DNA of 64,000 nucleotides from Comamonas sp. GB3 AK4-5 (GTDB taxonomy: Bacteria > Pseudomonadota > Gammaproteobacteria > Burkholderiales > Burkholderiaceae_C), in assembly GCF_041320665.1 (NCBI RefSeq), contig NZ_CP166730.1, positions 1 through 64,000 of the forward strand, written 5' to 3'. Position numbers and translations under genes: made by a program. Below are positions 55,038-64,000 of the stretch, piece by piece. The stretch's first letter is position 1; every line of letters starts with the position of its first letter. The notes under the pieces were generated by a model. The model searched no databases. It was not told the origin of the DNA and saw only the letters and a program-made list of their open reading frames with translations.

Positions 55038-57011
55038 ATGCTGTATCCCCAAGAATTTGATGTGATCGTCGTCGGTGGCGGTCACGCCGGCACCGAAGCC
55101 GCACTGGCTGCCGCCCGCATGGGCAGCAAGACGCTGCTGCTGACCCACAATATTGAAACCCTCGGCCAGATGAGCTGCAACCCGTCCATTGGCGGTATTG
55201 GCAAAGGCCATCTGGTGAAGGAGGTGGATGCCATGGGCGGTGCCATGGCCCTGGCCACGGACAAGGGCGGTATCCAGTTTCGTATTCTGAATAGCTCCAA
55301 GGGCCCGGCCGTGCGTGCCACCCGTGCCCAGGCCGACCGCATTCTGTACAAGGCCGCCATCCGCGAGACGCTGGAGAACCAGCCCAATCTGTGGCTGTTC
55401 CAGCAGGCGGTGGACGACCTGATGGTGGAGGGCGACCGCGTGGTGGGTGCCGTGACCCAGGTGGGGATCAGCTTCCGTAGCCGCACCGTGGTGCTGACTG
55501 CTGGCACCTTCCTGGACGGCAAGATCCACGTGGGCCTGGACAACTATGCCGCGGGCCGGGCAGGGGATCCGCCAGCCGTCACGCTGTCGGCTCGCTTGAA
55601 GGAGCTGAAGCTGCCCCAGGGCCGCTTGAAGACCGGCACGCCCCCGCGCATTGATGGCCGCAGCATCGACTTCAGCCAGTGCACCCAGCAGCCCGGCGAC
55701 GGCATGCCCGGTGGCATCAACGAAGGCCATGTGCCGGTGTTCAGCTTCCAAGGCAATGCGGCCATGCACCCGCAGCAAATGCCTTGCTGGATCACCCACA
55801 CCAATGAGCGCACGCACGAGATCATCCGCAGCGGCTTTGACCGCAGCCCCATGTTCACCGGCAAGATCGAGGGCGTGGGCCCGCGTTACTGCCCCAGCGT
55901 GGAAGACAAGATCAATCGCTTTGCCGACAAGGACAGCCACCAGATCTTTCTGGAGCCCGAGGGCCTGACCACGCACGAGTACTACCCCAACGGCATTTCC
56001 ACCTCGCTGCCGTTTGATATCCAGTACGCACTGGTGCGCTCCATGAAGGGTCTGGAGAACGCCCATATCCTGCGCCCCGGCTATGCCATCGAGTACGACT
56101 ACTTTGACCCGCGCGCGCTGAAGAGCAGCTTCGAGACGCGCCAGATTCAAGGCCTGTTCTTTGCCGGGCAGATCAATGGCACGACGGGCTATGAAGAAGC
56201 CGCGGCCCAGGGCATGTTCGCCGGCATCAACGCTGGCCTCCAGGCACGGGGCCAAGGCCCGTGGACGCCGCGCCGCGATGAGGCCTATCTGGGCGTGCTG
56301 GTCGACGACCTGATCACCAAGGGCGTGACCGAGCCCTACCGCATGTTCACCAGCCGGGCCGAGTTCCGCCTGCAGCTGCGTGAAGACAATGCCGATATGC
56401 GCCTGACCGAGATCGGCCGCCAGCTCGGCGTGGTGGGTGATGTGCAGTGGGAGATGTTCAATCGCAAGCGCGATGCTGTTTCACGTGAAACAGAGCGCCT
56501 GAAAGCCACCTGGGTGAATCCGCGCAACCTGCCGGCTGCCGAGTCCGAGCGTGTACTGGGCAAAAGCATCGAGCATGAATACAACCTGTTCGACCTGTTG
56601 CGTCGCCCCGGTGTGGAATATGCCGCGCTGATGGGCATGGATGGTGGCCGGTACGCCGCAGCCGAGGTGTCGCAGGAAAACCTGGGCGAGCTGCGCGATG
56701 GCGTGCTGGAGCAGGTGGAGATTGCGGCCAAGTACTCCGGCTACATCGACCGGCAAAAGGACGAGGTGCAGCGCGCCGCCCATTACGAGGCGTTGAAGTT
56801 GCCGGCAGAGCTGGACTATATGCAGGTGGCGGCCTTGTCGATCGAGGTGCGGCAGACGTTGCAAAAGCACCGCCCTGAAACCCTGGGCCAGGCTTCGCGT
56901 ATTTCCGGCGTCACGCCGGCTGCCGTGTCGCTGCTGATGATTCACCTGAAGAAGGGTGGCTTCAAGGGCTTTGCCCCCGGCCGCACCACGGTTGAGGAGT
57001 CCCAGGCATGA
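55038..57011 (+). CDS. mnmG: tRNA uridine 5-carboxymethylaminomethyl modification enzyme MnmG (GidA)
   Basis: This FAD enzyme works with MnmE to modify the wobble uridine of several tRNAs. The 657-residue protein has the FAD-binding [21 protein letters not shown] start near 10, [12 protein letters not shown] near 47, and [20 protein letters not shown] near 374 (each in part). A helical C-terminal domain binds MnmE and tRNA. ATG 55038 is preferred over a TTG six bases earlier. A perfect parS site is embedded in its coding sequence at 56477-56492, read as part of the protein. rsmG overlaps its stop. Confidence 0.97.
   Translation: MLYPQEFDVIVVGGGHAGTEAALAAARMGSKTLLLTHNIETLGQMSCNPSIGGIGKGHLVKEVDAMGGAMALATDKGGIQFRILNSSKGPAVRATRAQADRILYKAAIRETLENQPNLWLFQQAVDDLMVEGDRVVGAVTQVGISFRSRTVVLTAGTFLDGKIHVGLDNYAAGRAGDPPAVTLSARLKELKLPQGRLKTGTPPRIDGRSIDFSQCTQQPGDGMPGGINEGHVPVFSFQGNAAMHPQQMPCWITHTNERTHEIIRSGFDRSPMFTGKIEGVGPRYCPSVEDKINRFADKDSHQIFLEPEGLTTHEYYPNGISTSLPFDIQYALVRSMKGLENAHILRPGYAIEYDYFDPRALKSSFETRQIQGLFFAGQINGTTGYEEAAAQGMFAGINAGLQARGQGPWTPRRDEAYLGVLVDDLITKGVTEPYRMFTSRAEFRLQLREDNADMRLTEIGRQLGVVGDVQWEMFNRKRDAVSRETERLKATWVNPRNLPAAESERVLGKSIEHEYNLFDLLRRPGVEYAALMGMDGGRYAAAEVSQENLGELRDGVLEQVEIAAKYSGYIDRQKDEVQRAAHYEALKLPAELDYMQVAALSIEVRQTLQKHRPETLGQASRISGVTPAAVSLLMIHLKKGGFKGFAPGRTTVEESQA
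56477..56492. promoter_or_regulatory. parS: parS site 3 (consensus, inside mnmG)
   Basis: TGTTTCACGTGAAACA, a perfect 16-bp palindrome and exact consensus match, lies within the coding region of mnmG. Confidence 0.95.
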
Positions 57012-57682
57012 GCGCGTTGAAATTGCGCACTCAACTGGAGCAGGGCGCCCAGCAGCTGAATCTGGGCCTGGGTGCGGTGCAGATCGATACCTTGATGGCT
57101 TTTCTCGATCTGCTGCAAAAGTGGAACAAGGTCTACAACCTGACGGCCGTACGCGACCCGCAGGAAATGCTGACCCACCACCTGTTGGACAGCCTGGCCG
57201 CCGTGCCGGCGCTGCGCCGCCATGTGGATAGCCTGGGCAAGCAGCCGGGTGAGCGCGTGGCCCAGCTGGATGTGGGTTCGGGCGGTGGCCTGCCCGGTGT
57301 GGTGTTTGCACTGTGCTGCCCCGAGGTGGATGTGCACTGCGTGGACACCGTGGCCAAGAAGGCAGCCTTTCTGCAGCAGGCAGCGGTGTCGCTGAAGCTG
57401 CCCAACCTCAAGGGCATCCACGCGCGCGTGGAAAGCCTGGCCGGTCCCTACGACATCGTCAGCTGCCGGGCCTTTGCCTCGCTGGTCGATTTCAGCACCT
57501 GGTCACGCGCTGCGATTGCTCCGCAAGGGACTTGGCTGGCCATGAAGGGCAAGCGGCCGGATGAGGAGATGGCAGCCCTGGGCAAGGACGTGGCAGTGTT
57601 TCACGTGGAACCTTTGCAGGTGCCTGGTCTGGACGCCGAGCGTTGTATTGTGTGGATGAAACCTGTTTCAAAGACCAACTGA
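57008..57682 (+). CDS. rsmG: 16S rRNA (guanine527-N7)-methyltransferase RsmG (GidB)
   Basis: This SAM-dependent enzyme methylates G527 of 16S rRNA; its loss gives low-level streptomycin resistance. The 224-residue protein has the SAM motif [15 protein letters not shown] near 87-101, preceded by [13 protein letters not shown] near 39 and followed by [11 protein letters not shown] near 154. The start overlaps the mnmG stop as ATGA. A parS-like site lies near its 3' end. The usual next genes parA and parB follow. Confidence 0.96.
   Translation: MSALKLRTQLEQGAQQLNLGLGAVQIDTLMAFLDLLQKWNKVYNLTAVRDPQEMLTHHLLDSLAAVPALRRHVDSLGKQPGERVAQLDVGSGGGLPGVVFALCCPEVDVHCVDTVAKKAAFLQQAAVSLKLPNLKGIHARVESLAGPYDIVSCRAFASLVDFSTWSRAAIAPQGTWLAMKGKRPDEEMAALGKDVAVFHVEPLQVPGLDAERCIVWMKPVSKTN
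57597..57612. promoter_or_regulatory. parS: parS site 4 (one mismatch, inside rsmG)
   Basis: TGTTTCACGTGGAACC. The 14-bp core is the reverse complement of the allowed variant GTTCCACGTGAAAC; only the last base departs from consensus. It lies within the coding region of rsmG. Confidence 0.8.
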
Positions 57683-57913
57683 ACGTGCATCGCCTCTCAC
57701 CCTCGCATAAACTGATGGTTGTTCGATGGGGGTGAGGGCAGTGGCTGCTCACAGCGTGGCAGCCAGCAAAGCCCCCGCTCTCATGGAAAGGCCAGGCCGA
57801 CTGCTTGGCCTTTTCCCTTTGTACACAAGTACTTGTATCTGTTCTTGTGGTGCAAATGGATGTGTTTTTTTCAGCTGGTGTCTTGGCACCAGTCCTACCT
57901 CTGCAGCATCTTC

Positions 57914-58690
57914 ATGGCCAAAATCTTCTGTGTTGCCAACCAAAAAGGTGGCGTCGGCAAAACCACTTCGGCAGTGAACCTGGCCGCAGGCCTGGCCAAA
58001 ATCGGCCAACGCGTGCTGCTGGTGGACCTGGACCCTCAGGGCAATGCCACCATGGGCTCGGGCGTGGACAAGCGCGCGCTGGAGTTGACCGTCTACGACG
58101 TGCTGCTGGAAAACGCCACTATCAAGGAGGCCGCGCTGCATTCCGAGCAAGTGGGCTACCACGTGCTGGGAGCCAACCGCGAGCTCAGCGGAGCCGAGAT
58201 CGAGCTGGTGTCGCTGGAGCGCCGCAACGAGCGCCTCAAGGGTGCGCTCAAGGCGGTCGACGGCGACTATGACTTCGTGCTGGTGGACTGCCCACCTTCG
58301 CTGTCCATGTTGACCTTGAATGGTCTGTGCGCAGCCCATGGCGTGGTTGTGCCCATGCAGTGCGAGTACTTTGCGCTGGAAGGTCTGACCGATCTGGTCA
58401 ACACCATCAAGCAGGTGCATGCCAATATGAACCCCGACCTGGAGATCATCGGCCTGCTGCGCGTGATGTTTGACCCCCGCACCACGCTGCAGCAGCAGGT
58501 CAGCGACCAGCTCAAGGAGCATTTCGGCGACAAGGTGTTCGACACCGTCATCCCGCGCAATGTGCGCCTGGCCGAAGCCCCCAGCTACGGCCTGCCCGGC
58601 GTGGTGTTCGACCCTTCCGCCAAGGGCAGCAAGGCCTTCATCACCTTTGCCAAGGAAATGGTGGCGCGCATCAAGAAGATGCGTATCTGA
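57914..58690 (+). CDS. parA: Chromosome partitioning ATPase ParA
   Basis: This deviant-Walker-type ATPase moves ParB-parS complexes over the nucleoid to segregate origins. The 258-residue protein starts MAKIFCVANQKGGVGKTT, with the signature Lys of the ParA family (KGGVGKTT, residues 11-18). DLDPQGNATMGSG near 40 and the switch DCPPSLSMLTLNGL near 122 follow. ATG 57914 is chosen because the P-loop strand starts there; the longer open frame upstream is hydrophobic and unconserved. It is 231 bp after rsmG, suggesting its own promoter. Confidence 0.96.
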   Translation: MAKIFCVANQKGGVGKTTSAVNLAAGLAKIGQRVLLVDLDPQGNATMGSGVDKRALELTVYDVLLENATIKEAALHSEQVGYHVLGANRELSGAEIELVSLERRNERLKGALKAVDGDYDFVLVDCPPSLSMLTLNGLCAAHGVVVPMQCEYFALEGLTDLVNTIKQVHANMNPDLEIIGLLRVMFDPRTTLQQQVSDQLKEHFGDKVFDTVIPRNVRLAEAPSYGLPGVVFDPSAKGSKAFITFAKEMVARIKKMRI

Positions 58691-58754
58691 CCGTGAGTAA
58701 AAAAGGCTTTTTGCGCAGGTGCAGAGCGCGCGAACAGCTATCAAAACGCAAGCA

Positions 58755-59309
58755 ATGACCGTTTTCAACCCTTCCGATGTGTGGCTGCTGCCGGGCTGGC
58801 AGGACTCGGACGCCGGCCACTGGCAAAGCCGCTGGCAGCAACGCTGGGGCTACCAGCGCCTTGCGCAACATGACTGGCAGCGCCCGCTGCGGGGGGACTG
58901 GTCGGCGCGCCTGCAGGACCAGCTGGTGGACGCACCGGCACCCGTGGTGCTGGTGGCACACAGCCTGGGCTGCATGCTGACGGCCTGGTGGGCCGCGCAT
59001 TCCCCGCTGGCCCGCAGCAAGGTGCGGGCCGCCTTGCTGGTTGCGCCGGGCGATGTGGAACAGCAGGATCTGCGCCAGCAGCTGCCGGGCTGGGCGCCGG
59101 TGGCGCTGCAGCCGCTTCCTTTTCCCTCGGTGCTGGTGGGCAGCCAGAACGACCCCTATTGCACCCCTGAGCGCGCCCAGGCCTTCGCCAAGGCCTGGGG
59201 CAGCCAGTGGGTGGACGCAGGCGCTGCCGGCCATATCAACACCGCCAGCGGGCTGGGCGACTGGGATGTCGGCCATGCCCTGCTGCAGAACCTGATGAAA
59301 GACAACTAA
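58755..59309 (+). CDS. Alpha/beta hydrolase of the RBBP9/YdeN type
   Basis: This small serine hydrolase lies between parA and parB. The 184-residue protein has the nucleophile motif VAHSLGC (residues 64-70). The Asp region SQNDPYC near 135 and the His region AGHIN near 160 complete a catalytic triad in the spacing of the RBBP9/YdeN family. Function is unknown. It starts 64 bp after parA and ends three bases before parB, so it is probably co-transcribed and links ribosome supply of parB to its own translation. Confidence 0.85.
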   Translation: MTVFNPSDVWLLPGWQDSDAGHWQSRWQQRWGYQRLAQHDWQRPLRGDWSARLQDQLVDAPAPVVLVAHSLGCMLTAWWAAHSPLARSKVRAALLVAPGDVEQQDLRQQLPGWAPVALQPLPFPSVLVGSQNDPYCTPERAQAFAKAWGSQWVDAGAAGHINTASGLGDWDVGHALLQNLMKDN

Positions 59310-59312
59310 ACC

Positions 59313-60236
59313 ATGGCAACCAAGAAACCCAAGGGCCTGGGACGTGGCCTGGAAGCCTTGCTGGGCCCCAAGGTGGATGACAAGGCCGCGCAGGCCGAGG
59401 CCGTGCAATCCGGCCTGCCCAGCAGCCTGAATCTGGCGCAGATGGTGGCCGGTCAATACCAGCCGCGCACCCGCATGGACGAGGGCGCGCTGTACGAGCT
59501 GGCCGAAAGCATCAAGGCCCAGGGCATCATGCAGCCCATCCTGGTGCGGCAGCTGACCCAGGGCGACAACGCCGGCAAGTACGAAATCATTGCCGGTGAA
59601 CGGCGTTTTCGCGCCTCCAAGATCGCCGGGCTGGAGAGCGTGCCCGTGCTGGTGCGCGATGTGCCCGACGAGGCCGCTGCCGCCATGGCGCTGATCGAAA
59701 ACATCCAGCGCGAAGACCTGAATCCGCTGGAAGAGGCCCAGGGTCTGGCGCGTCTGGTCAACGAGTTTGGACTGACGCATGAGCAGGCCGCCCAGTCCGT
59801 GGGCCGCAGCCGCTCGGCCGCCTCCAATTTGCTGCGCTTGCTCAACCTGGCCGAGCCGGTGCAGACCATGCTGATGGCCGGCGATATCGACATGGGCCAT
59901 GCCCGTGCGCTGCTGTCCCTGGGCAAGGCCGGCCAGATCACGGCGGGCAACCAGATCGCCGTGCGCAAGCTGTCCGTGCGTGAGGCCGAAAGCCTGGTCA
60001 AGCGCGTGACCGAAGAGGCCGATGGCACGGCCGCAGCCAAGGCCAAGCAAGTGGCCAAATCCCGCGATGTGCAGCGCGTGGAAGAGGAGCTGTCCGACCT
60101 GCTGATGGCCCAGGTGGAAGTGCGGGTCAAAAAGCGCGTCAAGCGCCACGGCAAGGTGCAGGACATGGGTGAGGTGTCCATACAGTTTGGCTCATTGGAT
60201 GAGCTCAACGGCCTGATCGAGCGCCTGCGCGGTTGA
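59313..60236 (+). CDS. parB: Chromosome partitioning protein ParB
   Basis: ParB binds parS, loads as a CTP-dependent sliding clamp, and is moved by ParA. The 307-residue protein has the N-terminal ParA-interacting motif KPKGLGRGLEALLG (residues 4-17) and the CTP-binding signature GERRFRA near 95. The helix-turn-helix LTHEQAAQSVGRSRSAASNLLRL (quoted by its core) is near 155 and the dimerisation tail ends the protein. Four parS sites lie within 7.3 kb upstream. A strong terminator follows. Confidence 0.97.
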   Translation: MATKKPKGLGRGLEALLGPKVDDKAAQAEAVQSGLPSSLNLAQMVAGQYQPRTRMDEGALYELAESIKAQGIMQPILVRQLTQGDNAGKYEIIAGERRFRASKIAGLESVPVLVRDVPDEAAAAMALIENIQREDLNPLEEAQGLARLVNEFGLTHEQAAQSVGRSRSAASNLLRLLNLAEPVQTMLMAGDIDMGHARALLSLGKAGQITAGNQIAVRKLSVREAESLVKRVTEEADGTAAAKAKQVAKSRDVQRVEEELSDLLMAQVEVRVKKRVKRHGKVQDMGEVSIQFGSLDELNGLIERLRG

Positions 60237-60254
60237 TTTGACCCTGTCCATATC

Positions 60255-60279
60255 AAAGCCTCCGTATGGAGGCTTTTTT
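60255..60279 (+). terminator. Rho-independent terminator after parB
   Basis: A 9-bp stem AAAGCCTCC / GGAGGCTTT with loop GTAT is followed by T. Confidence 0.92.
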
Positions 60280-60425
60280 CATGGGTCGCAGAGAATGGCT
60301 GGACGCCTCGGACTGCTCTGTTTGTTTCGTGATGTTTGTGAGCGCTCTCTGGTTGACGCTTTGTTGGCCACAACCTGATACAGGGCCTCAGGGTAACTGC
60401 TGTGCTTTGTCGGCATATGGAATGT

Positions 60426-60439
60426 TGGAATCGGTTCCA
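60426..60439. promoter_or_regulatory. Candidate LacI-family operator before the beta-glucosidase gene
   Basis: TGGAATCGGTTCCA is an imperfect palindrome with a central CG, the usual form of LacI/GalR operators. It lies 44 bp before the beta-glucosidase start. The regulator gene at 61997 is its likely partner. Confidence 0.6.
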
Positions 60440-60482
60440 CCTTATCGATCTCCACGTTCTTTCCACCACAGCCAAGCACGAC

Positions 60483-61868
<1,386 letters not shown>

Positions 61869-61996
61869 GCCCATGGGCGCCCCAGATCCTGTCGCTGCTC
61901 GATCTGGAGAGTCAGGTCTGCTGGTGAGCCGTTTCGACCTCAAAGACCACGGCCTGTAGCATCTGCGTTTTCTCAGCAAGCGAGGGCGAAGACGAG

Positions 61997-63022
61997 ATGG
62001 CGACCATCAAGGATGTGGCGAAACTGGCCGGGGTGGGCGTGGGGACGGCCTCTCGCGCGATCTCCGGGCGTGGCGCCATCGCCCCAGATACGTTGGAGCG
62101 TGTGCAGGCTGCAGCACATGCCCTGGCGTTTCGTCCATCGATGATCGCGCGAGCACTGTCGCTGAAGTCCGTGGGCATGCTGGGTGTCTATGTACCCACT
62201 TTCACCGGCTCCTTTTACGGGGCCATCCTGGCGGCGATCGATGCCGAGTTGCGCGCAGTCCAGCGCCATATGGTGGCTGCCAGTGGCTGCGGACAGGGTG
62301 ATGCGCGTCAGCAGGCTCTGGATGGTGTGGATTTTCTGATTGCGCGGGAATGCGACGGCATTGTCGTGCTCAGCCATGCGCTGCAAGAGACCGACTTCAT
62401 CGCGCTGCAGCAGCGTGCAGGGCAGATGGTGGTGCTGAACCGCGATGTGGCCAGCCTGGCAGAGCAGTGTTTTTCGGTGGACCACGCCCAGGCCGGCAGA
62501 CTGGCTGCGCAGGCGCTGCTGGCGCAAGGCCACCGTGCCATGGCATTGATAGCAGGCCCGCAGCATGCCCCCGACAACCTGGCCCGGGTGGCGGGCTTTG
62601 AGGCGGAGCTGGCGCGCCATGGCGTGGTGGTTCAGGCCGCGCAGCGCTTTGACGGTGATTTCAGCTTTGCCAGCGGCCATGCCGCCGCCGACTACCTGCT
62701 TGCGGGCGCCGGGCGCGACTATACGGCGCTGTTCTGTGCCAACGATGAGATGGCCATCGGGGCCATTTCCAGACTCACGGGGGCCGGCTTGCGCGTGCCC
62801 CGGGATGTTTCGGTCATGGGCTTTGACGACAGCCCTGTAGCAGCCTATGGCGTGCCGCCGCTGACCACGGTGCAGATGCCCATGTGCGCGGTGGCCGTCA
62901 ACGGCTGCCGCCATCTGATCAATCGCTGCTATGGGCTGGATCTGCCGGTGCTGCGCGCCTTTCCTGCGCAGCTGGTGTGGCGCGACTCCGTGGCTGCAGG
63001 GCCGCATCCCCCCTTGCACTGA
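61997..63022 (+). CDS. LacI-family transcriptional regulator
   Basis: This is the probable repressor of the adjacent beta-glucosidase gene, induced by a sugar. The 341-residue protein has the classic N-terminal helix-turn-helix (MATIKDVAKLAGVGVGTASR) and hinge helix (SMIARALSLKSVG near 52). A two-lobed periplasmic-binding-like sugar domain contains FDDSPVAAYGVPPLTTVQMP near 275. It shares the strand with the glucosidase and ends in a bidirectional terminator. Confidence 0.92.
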   Translation: MATIKDVAKLAGVGVGTASRAISGRGAIAPDTLERVQAAAHALAFRPSMIARALSLKSVGMLGVYVPTFTGSFYGAILAAIDAELRAVQRHMVAASGCGQGDARQQALDGVDFLIARECDGIVVLSHALQETDFIALQQRAGQMVVLNRDVASLAEQCFSVDHAQAGRLAAQALLAQGHRAMALIAGPQHAPDNLARVAGFEAELARHGVVVQAAQRFDGDFSFASGHAAADYLLAGAGRDYTALFCANDEMAIGAISRLTGAGLRVPRDVSVMGFDDSPVAAYGVPPLTTVQMPMCAVAVNGCRHLINRCYGLDLPVLRAFPAQLVWRDSVAAGPHPPLH

Positions 63023-63030
63023 GTGCCCAC

Positions 63031-63058
63031 AAAAAAACCTCCCGAAGGAGGTTTTTTT
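63031..63058. terminator. Bidirectional Rho-independent terminator
   Basis: A stem ACCTCC / GGAGGT with loop CGAA is flanked by seven A and seven T, so it can end both the lacI-type gene and the convergent lipoprotein gene. Confidence 0.92.
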
Positions 63059-63075
63059 CAGAGAGCACTGAGGCC

Positions 63076-63906
63076 TTACTTGCCGACCTTGAGCTGGCCG
63101 CCGCGGCCCAGGCCGCCCTTGACTTCCTGCGCCTTGTAGTTGCGCAGCGAAATCACCATGTTGTTGTAGGCGTCCATAAAGGCAGCCACGGTGGCCTTGC
63201 CTTCGGGAGTGCGCGAGAAGCCACCCATACCGGCTGCTGCACCGCCGCCCAGCGCGCCCACGGCTGCACCGAAGTTGGTGGATGTGGCGTTGCCTTCGGA
63301 GATGGAGATCTGCACGCCCGAGCGGATGTCGAACATGGACAGGGTCACGACCGACACCTTGCTTTGCATGGCACCGCCGACCAGGGCGCCCACGCTGCCG
63401 AACAGGCCGCCCACGCCGGCAGCCAGTTGGCCGGTGGCGTCGTTGTCGATGATGATGGAGGGCTCCATGAAGTAGTCAGCGGCCACGCGCTGGCCCTTTT
63501 GCTGCTTGGAGCCGGCACGGAATTCGCCCGAGTTGCGCTGCTTGTCGGTGATGTTGGCCAGCTTGCTTTCGGTGCGGTTGTTGCCGATGGAGGTGATGAC
63601 AAAGCAGTTGGACTGCTGCACGGCCAGACGGATCAGGGGCTCGATGGAGGTGATCTTGGTGGCAGCGCCAAAGCTGGCATACCACTCCTTGCCGCGGCCA
63701 TCGTCCACGGCCAGCGTGCCCAGGGGGGCATCGCAACGCTCCAGCGAGGGGTTGGCGTTGACGCTGGTAGCGCCACCAGCAGCACCCGTGGCGGCCGTGG
63801 GTGCGTTGCCGGTGGTGATGGTGCCGCCGCCAGGGGTGACGCAGCCTGCCAGGCCCAGCGATGCAGCCAGTGCAATCCAACGGAGGGAAGAAGTGGTCTT
63901 GGACAT
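63076..63906 (-). CDS. CsgG/HfaB-like outer-membrane lipoprotein
   Basis: This is a probable outer-membrane lipoprotein. The 276-residue precursor has a signal peptide with lipobox LAGC, lipidated Cys at 22, and then a Gly/Ala/Thr-rich linker. The remainder looks like the CsgG/HfaB fold: LIRLAVQQSNCFVITS near 91, KQQKGQRVAADYFMEPSIII in part near 133, Gly-rich stretches near 162 and 222, and SVVTLSMFDIRSGVQIS near 183. Family members form secretion pores or cell-envelope complexes. A partial gene lies immediately upstream on the same strand. Confidence 0.7.
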   Translation of the reverse strand: MSKTTSSLRWIALAASLGLAGCVTPGGGTITTGNAPTAATGAAGGATSVNANPSLERCDAPLGTLAVDDGRGKEWYASFGAATKITSIEPLIRLAVQQSNCFVITSIGNNRTESKLANITDKQRNSGEFRAGSKQQKGQRVAADYFMEPSIIIDNDATGQLAAGVGGLFGSVGALVGGAMQSKVSVVTLSMFDIRSGVQISISEGNATSTNFGAAVGALGGGAAAGMGGFSRTPEGKATVAAFMDAYNNMVISLRNYKAQEVKGGLGRGGQLKVGK

Positions 63907-63960
63907 AAATGGATAACTCGTGAAAAAAGGGATGGAATAGAAAACGAAAGAGGTTGCTGC

Positions 63961-64000
63961 TCAGCGCAGATACCAGCCACTGGGTCCCCAGACCCAGTAG
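63961..64000 (-). CDS. 3' end of an unidentified gene, cut by the window edge
   Basis: On the minus strand the last codons read YWVWGPSGWYLR and then TGA, 54 bp before the CsgG-like start. Trp/Gly-rich ends of this kind occur in small lipoproteins, but 12 residues are too few for a family call. It may be the first gene of an operon with the CsgG-like gene. Confidence 0.35.
   Translation of the reverse strand, partial: YWVWGPSGWYLR

Overview
The window reads as a near-origin segment of a high-GC betaproteobacterial chromosome, most likely Burkholderiales, family Comamonadaceae (Comamonas or a close relative). The pointers are the dnaA-dnaN-gyrB order with no recF, the GC-rich codon use, the mnmG-rsmG-parA-parB block with parS sites, and several families of short intergenic repeats. 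The genus is an inference from gene content.

Layout. 0-5.4 kb: replication genes dnaA, dnaN, gyrB (+). 5.4-14.0 kb: an AlbA_2/ATPase-fold regulator (+) facing a complete type I restriction-modification operon hsdR-hsdM-hsdS (-), whose specificity gene is AT-rich and probably acquired. 14.1-22.9 kb: a MazG-like protein, then a molybdenum hydroxylase system (2Fe-2S subunit, Tat-exported molybdopterin subunit, triheme cytochrome c, XdhC and MobA-like maturation factors), a YkgJ-type Cys-cluster protein and a Nudix hydrolase. 23-26 kb: a CNNM/CBS membrane protein and a diguanylate cyclase (-). 26-33 kb: an RpiR regulator, a TAXI-type TRAP transporter, a class III aminotransferase and a carboxymuconolactone decarboxylase-family protein (+). 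33-37.8 kb: dinG between two large non-coding blocks. 37.8-39.7 kb: a Spy/CpxP-like protein and rdgC. 39.7-51.3 kb: a catabolic cluster (-) with acyl-CoA dehydrogenase, thiolase, enoyl-CoA hydratase, acyl-CoA ligase and a five-gene branched-chain-type ABC transporter, under a divergent TetR regulator. 51.3-54.8 kb: CueR/CopZ copper pair, a chemoreceptor and a GST. 55-60 kb: mnmG, rsmG, parA, an alpha/beta hydrolase, parB. 60-64 kb: GH1 beta-glucosidase with a LacI regulator, and a CsgG-like lipoprotein.

The most interesting signal is in the non-coding DNA around dinG. The 1.8 kb between dinG and the Spy-like gene carries perfect and near-perfect DnaA boxes and very AT-rich stretches. One of these is followed by a TAG/TAA triplet run and a DnaA box, as in a bacterial unwinding region. 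The G/C strand bias also reverses there (hand count about 116 G:171 C before, 160 G:113 C after). I read this as the chromosomal origin, about 35 kb from dnaA, which would make dnaA-dnaN-gyrB transcribed toward it. The same two non-coding blocks hold at least seven copies of an AT-rich palindrome, TGAAAA-N2..6-TTTTCA, that I do not recognise. Four parS sites lie 15-21 kb further right, around parAB.

Other structure: a GC-rich directional repeat found five times, always just 3' of a stop codon and in one orientation, twice supplying the end of the protein; long hairpin elements; and a highly structured leader in front of xdhC. I saw no tRNA, rRNA, CRISPR array, prophage or intact insertion sequence.
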